Origin: JABDGR01 sp035546135
GTDB lineage: Bacteria > Verrucomicrobiota > Verrucomicrobiia > Opitutales > JABDGR01
Length of the DNA stretch: 5,315 nucleotides
Reading direction: 5' to 3'
Assembly: GCA_035546135.1 (NCBI GenBank)
Contig: DASZWY010000103.1
Span: forward strand, 1-5,315
Part shown: piece after piece, positions 1 to 5,315 of the stretch
Layout: the number at the start of each line of letters is the position of its first letter
How positions within the stretch are numbered: the first letter of the stretch is position 1
Notes under the pieces: generated by a model
What the model was told of the DNA's origin: nothing
Database searches by the model: none
Seen by the model: only the letters and a program-made list of their open reading frames with translations
Translations under genes and position numbers: made by a program

Positions 1-893
1 TGCCGCTGCGGCTGGCGGAATACGGGTGCTGCTACCGCTACGAGCAGTCGGGCGAGCTGTTCGGGCTGATGCGCGTGCGCTCGCTGAACATGAACGACGC
101 GCACATCTATTGCACGCCGGAGCAGTTTGCCGCCGAGTTCAACGCGGTGAACGAGATGTACCTGAAATATTTCAAGATCTTCGGCATCGAGAAATACGTG
201 ATGCGCTTCTCGACGCACGACCCGGCGAAGCTCGGGCAGAAATTCGTCAACGAGCCGGCGCTGTGGAAGCAGACGGAGGACATGGTGCGCGAGGTGCTGA
301 AAAACAGCGGCATCAACTACGTCGAGGTGCCGAACGAGGCGGCGTTCTACGGGCCAAAGATCGACGTCCAGGTCTGGAGCGTCATCGGCAAGGAGTTCAC
401 GCTCGCCACGAACCAGGTGGACTTCGCGGTGCCCGCGAAATTCGGCCTCGTGTACACCGACCGCGACAACGGCGCGAAGACGCCCCTGTGCATCCACCGC
501 GCGCCGCTGGGCACGCACGAGCGCTTCATCGGCTTCCTCATCGAGCACTTCGCGGGCAATTTTCCGACCTGGCTTGCGCCGGAGCAAGTGCGCCTGCTGC
601 CCATCAACGACGAGCTGACGCCTTTCGCCCAGGAATTGTGCGCGCAACTGCGCGCCGGCGACGTGCGCGCCACGGTGGACGCCCATTCCGACAAGCTCGG
701 CGCGAAAATCCGCCGCGCGGAGACGGACAAGGTGCCGCACATGCTGGTACTCGGCGCGAAGGAAAAGGAAAGCGGCCAGATTTCGGCGCGCTCGCGCGTC
801 AACAAGGCGATGGAGGGCACCTTCCCCTTCGCCCAATGGCGTGAGCTGCTGAAGACCGAAATTGCCACCCGCGCGCTGCCGGCGAAGGCGTGA
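1..893 (+). CDS. thrS: Threonyl-tRNA synthetase, C-terminal part (5' truncated by window edge)
   Basis: Cytoplasmic class II aminoacyl-tRNA synthetase that charges tRNA-Thr. The reading frame is already open at base 3 and runs to TGA at 891-893, giving about 296 residues, a little under half of a typical ~640-residue ThrRS; the TGS, editing and motif 1 regions lie outside the window. Visible: motif 2 RYEQSGELFGLMRVR (Arg codon at 36-38), the zinc-ligand region NDAHIYC (His at 102-104, equivalent to E. coli His385), the AFYGPKID stretch, the second zinc His in CIHRAPLG (495-497, equivalent to His511), motif 3 with GTHERF (Arg at 522-524), then FPTWLAP and the anticodon-binding domain (about 564-890). 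The active site is of a variant type: LNMNDAH replaces the E. coli FTQDDAH, and FTLATNQVDF replaces WQCGTVQLDF. I remember similar forms in other bacterial ThrRS proteins, so this looks like a subtype, not damage. The identification is secure. Confidence 0.97.
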   Translation, partial: PLRLAEYGCCYRYEQSGELFGLMRVRSLNMNDAHIYCTPEQFAAEFNAVNEMYLKYFKIFGIEKYVMRFSTHDPAKLGQKFVNEPALWKQTEDMVREVLKNSGINYVEVPNEAAFYGPKIDVQVWSVIGKEFTLATNQVDFAVPAKFGLVYTDRDNGAKTPLCIHRAPLGTHERFIGFLIEHFAGNFPTWLAPEQVRLLPINDELTPFAQELCAQLRAGDVRATVDAHSDKLGAKIRRAETDKVPHMLVLGAKEKESGQISARSRVNKAMEGTFPFAQWRELLKTEIATRALPAKA

Positions 894-996
894 TAAATCT
901 CTTTGGCTGGCAATGACTTGTGAAGGGCCTCTGGAACCTTGGGCGTTCTGCCGCTTTTAGCCTAACTTTTCGCTATCGGCGGCGTCTATACAGGCT

Positions 997-1644
997 GTGA
1001 GCACCTCCACCGTCTCCCTCAAGAACCAGGAATCCCTGTTGGCGCTGGGGTTGTCGGTCGCGGTCGTGGCTTTGCTCGTGGTTTATTTCGCGTTCATTAA
1101 TCCGGCGATGTTTCGGGAAGCGCTGACGGGGCGCGGTGATGCTCCCCCGTGGACGACGGGGCCGGCGCGGAGCATGCGGTATCTCGGCGATTATTCGGCG
1201 GCGACCGACCAAAAGATTCCCCTGCCCGGCACCGAGGGCAAAACGTTCCGCCTAACCGGCCAGGTGTGGCTCAATGGCCGTTCGACCACGGCGAGATTTC
1301 CCGATGAAGCGGCCGACGGCGTCGCTTTTCTTGCGCGGGAAACGAACAGCCTCCATCGGTATGAATTCAACCCCGATTGGGTGCGGGACAAACGGCGGAT
1401 GCTGCAAGGCGCCCCGGAATCGAAAATCGTGCGGGACGTTTCGTTCCCGCGGTCGCCGCTGCACACCTGGATTCCGTTTTCGCTGCTCGTGTCCGAGCAA
1501 GGAATCACTTACCTCTTCGACAAAAATATGGCAAAGCTGGACGGCCCGCTCGCAACGGACGGCAAGAACAACATCCTCCTCGTCGCCGGCAGCCGGCTCC
1601 GCGATGTCCGGCTGGAGATTCTGGGCGACGCGAAATCTCCCTGA
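997..1644 (+). CDS. Membrane-anchored protein with beta-rich, possibly concanavalin A-like ectodomain
   Basis: Protein of 215 residues; I do not recognise a named family with certainty. The start is GTG at 997: an in-frame stop lies just upstream (958-960), no other start codon lies between, and this start keeps the N-terminal hydrophobic helix. The Shine-Dalgarno match is weak (only CAGG at 991-994). Residues about 13-34 form one transmembrane segment after a short tail with Lys9, so the remaining ~170 residues are probably outside the cytoplasmic membrane. That part has no cysteine and alternates hydrophobic and polar residues like a beta sandwich. The stretch KTFRLTGQVWLNG, then W158-IPFSLLVSEQGITYLFD, then GPL, DGKNNILLVAGS (189-199) and LRDVRLEIL resembles the end of LamG/DUF1080-type lectin-like domains; this is inference from pattern only. 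It lies 54 bp upstream of two GT-C-like genes and may be co-transcribed with them. A role in binding a glycan or surface polymer is a guess. Confidence 0.85.
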   Translation: MSTSTVSLKNQESLLALGLSVAVVALLVVYFAFINPAMFREALTGRGDAPPWTTGPARSMRYLGDYSAATDQKIPLPGTEGKTFRLTGQVWLNGRSTTARFPDEAADGVAFLARETNSLHRYEFNPDWVRDKRRMLQGAPESKIVRDVSFPRSPLHTWIPFSLLVSEQGITYLFDKNMAKLDGPLATDGKNNILLVAGSRLRDVRLEILGDAKSP

Positions 1645-1680
1645 GCCGCGGCCACTCCAAGGTTGCCAAAGCGGCGTGGC

Positions 1681-1686
1681 GGAGGG
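1681..1686 (+). promoter_or_regulatory. Ribosome binding site GGAGGG that sets the start of paralog A
   Basis: GGAGGG lies 12 nt before the ATG at 1699 and is the best Shine-Dalgarno match in the 1645-1698 gap. It would fall inside the coding region if the in-frame TTG at 1663 were the start, so it favours the ATG. The spacing is slightly longer than ideal. Confidence 0.5.
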
Positions 1687-1698
1687 AAAATACGCCGG

Positions 1699-3300
1699 AT
1701 GTTGCGCGCGGCGATTTCGCTCCTGGCCCGGCGGCCTGCGCTGGCGGTTTTGATCCTGTTTTTCGCCGGCGTGGCGTTTTCGGCGCTGCCTTCGCTGGTG
1801 TACGGGCCGCCGCTCCCGGCCTTGCACGATGAATACGGCTACCTCTTTCTCGGCGAGACCTTCGCGCAAGGGCGGCTGACCAATCCGCCCCCGCCAGGGC
1901 CGCCGGAGTTTTACGCGACGTTTCATGAATTCATCACGCCGCGCTACGAAGCCAAATTTCCGCCCGGCAACGGCGTGGCGCTCGCGCTGGGCGATTGGCT
2001 GGGCAGCCCGATCATTGGCATCTGGCTGGTCAATGGCCTCTGGGCGGTGGCGCTTTATTGGATGCTGCGCGCCGCTGCGCCGCCGGGCTGGGCGCTGGCC
2101 GGGGCGGTGGCCGGGATGGTCGGCTACGGGGCGATGACGTACTGGAGTTATTCATATTGGGGCGGAAGCGTGCTCGCGCTTGGCGGCGCGCTGGCCTTCG
2201 GCGGGGCGCTGCGGCTGTGGCGGAGGCGGGGGCACCCGCTGAGGGCGGCGGCAGGGGCCGGAGTTGGCTGCGGCATCATGGCGCTGACGCGGCCGCTCGA
2301 TGGATTCATTTTCGCGCTGTTGCCAGCGGCATTGATTCTCGGGCGGATTTTTCGCGACCGGCCAGCTATCGGGAAAAAACTGGCGGCGTTCCTGATCCCG
2401 GCGCTGTTGGGCGTGGGGCTGATGCTGGGCTATAACCAGGCCACGACCGGCAGCCCGTTAGCGTTCGCCCACCGGCGGTATGACGAGACCTACCTGCCGC
2501 GGGTGGCGCTCTTTGTCTGGCAAAAACCCGCGCCCGACCCGCCCGGGCAGCCCGCCTGGCTGGCACGCTATGAGGACGTGTTTGCCACGAACATGAGCGC
2601 CGACCCGCTGTCCGCGCGGCAATATTGGGCCAATGTCGAAAAATTCGCCGTCGAACAATTCAAGTTCTTATTCCCCTATTGGATCTGGCCGCTGGCGGCT
2701 CTCGGCGTCCTGGGAGTCTTTGCCCGGGGCGGCCCGGCGCGATTGGCGCTGCTGAGCCTGCTGTTTATCGCCATCCCGCTGCTGACGGTGCGCTTCTATG
2801 CGTTTCCCCATTATATCGCGGCATGGACGGCCCCGGCGCTGGTGCTCTTTATTCAAGGCGCGCGCCGACTGGCGGCCTGGGGGCACCGCCGAAACGGCCT
2901 GCCCGCCGCGGGCAGCATCGCCCTGCTCGCCCTGGCGCTCTGGCCGATGGCGGCCACCGGGTTCGCCTTGTCGCAATCCTATCCTGCGTGGTCCAGTTTC
3001 CCCTGGGTTTACGACCGGGAAAAATTGCGCGAAGACCTCGCCGACCGCGCGCAAGCGACCGGCCACAAGCAGCTCGCGCTGGTGGTTTACGCCGCCGACC
3101 ATGACCCGCATGCGGAATGGGTGTTCAATTCGCCCGACCCCGCCGCGCAGGATGTGCTGTGGTTGCGCGCGCTGGGCGCGGCGCGGGTGCCGGAACTGGC
3201 GCGGTGGTTTCCCGGCTACGACGAATGGCTGGTGTATGTGAAAGCCAATGGCCAGCTCGACCGCAGTGAATTGATAAAATTGCCGCCAGCGGAAAAATGA
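1699..3300 (+). CDS. GT-C-like multi-pass membrane glycosyltransferase (GT39/ArnT-like), paralog A
   Basis: Protein of 533 residues. The ATG at 1699 is preferred over the in-frame TTG at 1663, which would add 12 basic residues, because GGAGGG precedes the ATG. Topology by eye: a transmembrane helix at about 13-33, an exoplasmic loop, then about nine further helices, and a soluble C-terminal region from about 440. The first loop carries the GT-C hallmark acidic pair D44-E45 in HDEYGYLF, followed by GRLTNPP, HEF (76-78) and YEAKFPPGNG (83-92); the Lys in this motif resembles the lipid-phosphate-contacting Lys of ArnT. Further motifs are TYWSYSYWGG (147-156), ALTRPLDG (195-202), YNQATTG (245-251) and FPHYIAAWTAP (from 369). 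The C-terminal domain has DHDPHAEWVFN (467-477). Known GT-C enzymes use polyprenyl-phosphate sugars and transfer on the outer face of the membrane; donor and acceptor here are unknown. The gene overlaps paralog B by ATGA. It could instead be a catalytically inactive homologue. Confidence 0.9.
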   Translation: MLRAAISLLARRPALAVLILFFAGVAFSALPSLVYGPPLPALHDEYGYLFLGETFAQGRLTNPPPPGPPEFYATFHEFITPRYEAKFPPGNGVALALGDWLGSPIIGIWLVNGLWAVALYWMLRAAAPPGWALAGAVAGMVGYGAMTYWSYSYWGGSVLALGGALAFGGALRLWRRRGHPLRAAAGAGVGCGIMALTRPLDGFIFALLPAALILGRIFRDRPAIGKKLAAFLIPALLGVGLMLGYNQATTGSPLAFAHRRYDETYLPRVALFVWQKPAPDPPGQPAWLARYEDVFATNMSADPLSARQYWANVEKFAVEQFKFLFPYWIWPLAALGVLGVFARGGPARLALLSLLFIAIPLLTVRFYAFPHYIAAWTAPALVLFIQGARRLAAWGHRRNGLPAAGSIALLALALWPMAATGFALSQSYPAWSSFPWVYDREKLREDLADRAQATGHKQLALVVYAADHDPHAEWVFNSPDPAAQDVLWLRALGAARVPELARWFPGYDEWLVYVKANGQLDRSELIKLPPAEK

Positions 3301-4931
3301 ACCAGCCCATGCACCGGATTTTTCAATTTTACCGCCGGCTGGCCGCCACGCCGTGGCTGCTGTATCCGTTGTTATTTGTGCTGGGCACCGTGGGCGCGAT
3401 GCTGCCGACGCTGCGGACCTCTGGCGTGGTTTTGCCGCAGGAATACGACGAGTTTTCCTACCTGCTCGGGGCGGACACGTTTCTGCAAGGCCGGCTGACG
3501 AATCCGCCGCATCCGCTTGCGCCGTTCTTTGAGACGATGCACGAATTGTCCGCGCCGACCTATGCGTCGAAATATCCGCCCGGACAGTCGCTGCAACTGG
3601 CCGCAGGGGAATGGCTCGGCGCGCCGATTTTTGGGGTGTGGATTACGGGCGGACTGCTCGCCATGGCGGCGGCCTGGATGCTGCGCGCGCTGGCCCCGGC
3701 GACGTGGGCGGCGGCGGGCGGGCTGCTGGCTTCATGGCAATGGTGCGCGCTGACGTATTGGGGCCGCAGCTATTGGGGCGGCAGCTTGTTCGCGCTCGCG
3801 GGGATGCTGGTCTTCGGCGGGCTGGTGCGGTTTTGGAAAAAACCCGGCGCCGCCGCGGCCTGGGGGATGGGGGTGGGCGCAGGCGTGATGGCGTTGACGC
3901 GCCCCTACGAAGGCTTGTGGTTTTGCGCCGTTCCCGCGGGGGCGGCGGCATGGCGGTTTTGCAAATGGAAAATGGCCGATGGAAACTGGAAAAAGAAATT
4001 TTTGACCGGGGCCGCCGCGGCGTTGCCGGTTGCGGCGGCGCTGGCGTTTTTGTTTATGTATAATCGGGCGGTGACCGGCCACGCGCTCGATTTCCCCCAC
4101 CGGGTTTACCAACAGCAGATGGAACCCGATGTCGGCGTGTTCGTCTGGGACCACCCCACCCCGCCGCCCGCCAATCGCAACCCCGAGCTCTCCTATCAAA
4201 TCCGGCGCTTCAACCCGCAAGTGCTGCTCGCACCATCCGTGGGCTTGGCCGAGGTATTGAAGAGTCATTTGGCTGCCGCGCTGCCGCGCCTGGGCGGATT
4301 CTTTTTGCCGGGCTTGTTCGGCCTCGGTGCGGCTTGGGCGCTCTTGAGCTTCACGACCTGGCGAAACCCGGCGGGGCGTTTGGCGCTGGCGAGCCTCGGC
4401 TCATTTTTCATCATGCTGGGCACGCTGCGGTTTTTCGGCTTCCCCCATTACGCCGCAGCCTGGACCGCGCCGCTGGCGGTTTTGATTGTGCTCGGGTTTC
4501 GCGAACTCTGCGCGATCCAGTGGCGCGGGCAGCGCTGCCTGCTCATCCTCTTCGCCATCGCCCTGCCCATCTGGACGGTCGTCGTCATGGCGAAGCAGAC
4601 CCTGCGCGGCAGCCCGCCGGCGCTTTGGGCGCTTGACCGGCAGGAAGTCATGGAAGACTTCGAGCAAAAGAACGCCGAAACTTTCACGGGTGCTGTCGTC
4701 TTCGTGATGATGGCCGAGGGCCAGCCGGCCTTTGCCGAGTGGGTTTACAACGGGCCGGACATCGACCGGCAGCCGGTCATTTTTGCGCGCAGCCTCGGCC
4801 CGGCGCGGGATGCCGAGGTGGCGCGCTATTATCCCGGGCGCCGCCTCTGGCAGGCGTGGCTCAAGCCCAGCGGCGAACTGGACCATTTATCGCCCTACCG
4901 GCCCGCAGCCCCGCCTGCGACGAAAGGTTGA
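3297..4931 (+). CDS. GT-C-like multi-pass membrane glycosyltransferase (GT39/ArnT-like), paralog B
   Basis: Protein of 544 residues that aligns with paralog A from end to end. The ATG at 3297 overlaps the upstream TGA (ATGA), so translation is probably coupled; the nearby Shine-Dalgarno is weak (GGA at 3291-3293). An alternative ATG at 3309 would remove four residues. Shared motifs: YDEFSYLL with D51-E52, GRLTNPP, HEL (82-84), YASKYPPGQ (89-97), TYWGRSYWGG (153-162), ALTRPYEG (199-206), YNRAVTG (255-261), FPHYAAAWTAP (from 382) and the C-terminal AEWVYN (480-485). About ten membrane helices, with a large exoplasmic loop near 262-330 and an exoplasmic C-terminal domain, are expected. The loop around residues 220-236 is Lys/Trp-rich and is encoded by a 7-nt tandem repeat; the region between RPYEG and YN is six residues longer than in paralog A. 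The His-containing DHDPH of paralog A is replaced by AEGQP. Membership of the GT-C-like family is well supported; substrate and activity are not. Confidence 0.9.
   Translation: MNQPMHRIFQFYRRLAATPWLLYPLLFVLGTVGAMLPTLRTSGVVLPQEYDEFSYLLGADTFLQGRLTNPPHPLAPFFETMHELSAPTYASKYPPGQSLQLAAGEWLGAPIFGVWITGGLLAMAAAWMLRALAPATWAAAGGLLASWQWCALTYWGRSYWGGSLFALAGMLVFGGLVRFWKKPGAAAAWGMGVGAGVMALTRPYEGLWFCAVPAGAAAWRFCKWKMADGNWKKKFLTGAAAALPVAAALAFLFMYNRAVTGHALDFPHRVYQQQMEPDVGVFVWDHPTPPPANRNPELSYQIRRFNPQVLLAPSVGLAEVLKSHLAAALPRLGGFFLPGLFGLGAAWALLSFTTWRNPAGRLALASLGSFFIMLGTLRFFGFPHYAAAWTAPLAVLIVLGFRELCAIQWRGQRCLLILFAIALPIWTVVVMAKQTLRGSPPALWALDRQEVMEDFEQKNAETFTGAVVFVMMAEGQPAFAEWVYNGPDIDRQPVIFARSLGPARDAEVARYYPGRRLWQAWLKPSGELDHLSPYRPAAPPATKG
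3966..3993 (+). repeat. Four-copy heptanucleotide tandem repeat inside paralog B
   Basis: Four consecutive 7-nt units start with TGG: TGGAAAA (3966), TGGCCGA (3973), TGGAAAC (3980) and TGGAAAA (3987). The preceding heptamer TTGCAAA (3959) may be a degenerate fifth unit. The tract is A-rich against a GC-rich background. Because three units equal 21 nt, Trp224 and Trp231 recur seven residues apart in the encoded loop KWKMADGNWKKK. The tract falls where paralog B is longer than paralog A. Confidence 0.7.
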
Positions 4932-4967
4932 CGCCGCCGCCAGAAGTCTCGACGCTATCCGCCTGCC

Positions 4968-5315
4968 ATGCACCTTGTCTGTCTCGACCTCGAAGGCGTG
5001 CTCGTGCCCGAAATCTGGATCGCCGTCGCCGAAAAAACCGGGCGGCCCGAGCTGCGCCGCACCACGCGCGACGAGCCGGACTACGACAAGCTGATGCGCT
5101 ACCGCCTGGCGCTGCTCGACCAGCACGGCATCACCCTCCCGCAAATCCAGGAAGTCATCGGCACGCTGCGTCCGCTCGAAGGCGCGCTCGAATTCATGAA
5201 CTGGCTGCGGGCGCGCACCCAGGTGCTCATCCTCTCCGACACTTTCGAGCAATTTGCCGCGCCATTGATGCGCCAGCTTGGCTGGCCCACGTTGCTGTGC
5301 CACGAGCTGGAGGTG
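4968..5315 (+). CDS. thrH: ThrH, phosphoserine phosphatase / homoserine phosphotransferase (3' truncated by window edge)
   Basis: The first 116 residues of a protein that is about 205 residues long in Pseudomonas. ThrH is a cytoplasmic HAD-superfamily enzyme that dephosphorylates phosphoserine and can transfer the phosphate to homoserine, linking serine and threonine synthesis. The N-terminus MHLVCLDLEGVLVPEIWIA holds HAD motif I as D7-L-E9 (nucleophile Asp7, with Glu in place of the usual second Asp, as in ThrH). TTRDEPDYDKLM (32-43), IQEVIGTLRPLEGALEF and motif II in ILSDTF (Ser90) follow, then LMRQLGWPTLLCHELEV, which closely matches the remembered P. aeruginosa ThrH. Motifs III and IV lie beyond the window. 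The ATG at 4968 gives the conserved N-terminus exactly; no good Shine-Dalgarno precedes it. It starts 36 bp after paralog B, so it may be read from the same transcript. The identification is strong. Confidence 0.95.
   Translation, partial: MHLVCLDLEGVLVPEIWIAVAEKTGRPELRRTTRDEPDYDKLMRYRLALLDQHGITLPQIQEVIGTLRPLEGALEFMNWLRARTQVLILSDTFEQFAAPLMRQLGWPTLLCHELEV

Noticed and set aside
26..844. Long + strand open frame of 272 codons overlapping thrS
   Set aside because: It lies in another frame of a secure thrS gene; its Arg/Ala/Gly-rich product is typical of a shadow frame in GC-rich DNA.
347..913. Antisense open frame of 188 codons opposite thrS
   Set aside because: It lies wholly opposite conserved thrS codons apart from its first few codons, with no recognisable domain.
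939..968. Possible promoter TTGGGC - 18 bp - TAACTT upstream of the GTG at 997
   Set aside because: Both boxes match the sigma-70 consensus only partly, and similar matches occur by chance.
894..996. Search for a terminator after thrS
   Set aside because: Only a 4-bp AAGG/CCTT pairing (923-940 area) and no hairpin followed by a T-run; CTTTT at 954-958 has no stem directly before it.
1663..1698. TTG at 1663 as the start of paralog A
   Set aside because: It would add 12 residues (Arg/Lys/Gly-rich) not seen before the first helix of paralog B in equivalent form, and the GGAGGG at 1681 points to the ATG at 1699.
1252..1926. Antisense open frame of 224 codons across the 215-residue gene and the start of paralog A
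   Set aside because: The product is rich in Arg, Pro and Gly without domain structure; the + strand genes explain the region.
4887..5303. Antisense open frame of 138 codons over the start of thrH
   Set aside because: The + strand encodes a clear ThrH here, so this is a shadow.

Overview
The window is a GC-rich bacterial segment (low to mid 60s percent GC by eye) in which every supported gene is on the + strand. It holds the 3' part of thrS (threonyl-tRNA synthetase), a small single-pass membrane protein with a beta-rich, lectin-like ectodomain, two tandem paralogous multi-pass membrane proteins that look like GT-C-fold glycosyltransferases (PMT/ArnT-like), and the 5' part of thrH (a HAD-family phosphoserine phosphatase / homoserine phosphotransferase). 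The ThrRS subtype, the presence of ThrH and the type of GT-C-like protein would fit a Verrucomicrobiota-like (perhaps Opitutae-related) genome or metagenome bin. That assignment comes from remembered family sequences, not from a search, and is only moderately likely.

Layout: thrS ends at 893. About 100 bp without a gene follow. The 215-residue membrane-anchored protein starts at a GTG (997-1644). After a 54-bp gap with a GGAGGG ribosome binding site comes paralog A (1699-3300). Its stop codon overlaps the start of paralog B in an ATGA junction (3297-4931), so A and B are almost certainly co-translated. thrH begins 36 bp later, at 4968, and runs off the window. I see no strong intrinsic terminator in any of the gaps, so the middle genes, and possibly thrH, may share a transcript.

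How they work together: thrS and thrH are housekeeping or amino-acid genes at the two sides. The three genes between them look like a small envelope module: two polyprenyl-sugar-dependent-type membrane transferases that arose by duplication, preceded by a membrane-tethered exoplasmic domain. No substrate can be read from the sequence. The most noteworthy details are the tandem GT-C duplication with clear divergence of the C-terminal exoplasmic domain, and a 7-nt tandem repeat embedded in the coding sequence of paralog B, which appears to have lengthened one loop. I found no CRISPR array, tRNA, rRNA, insertion sequence or phage gene.
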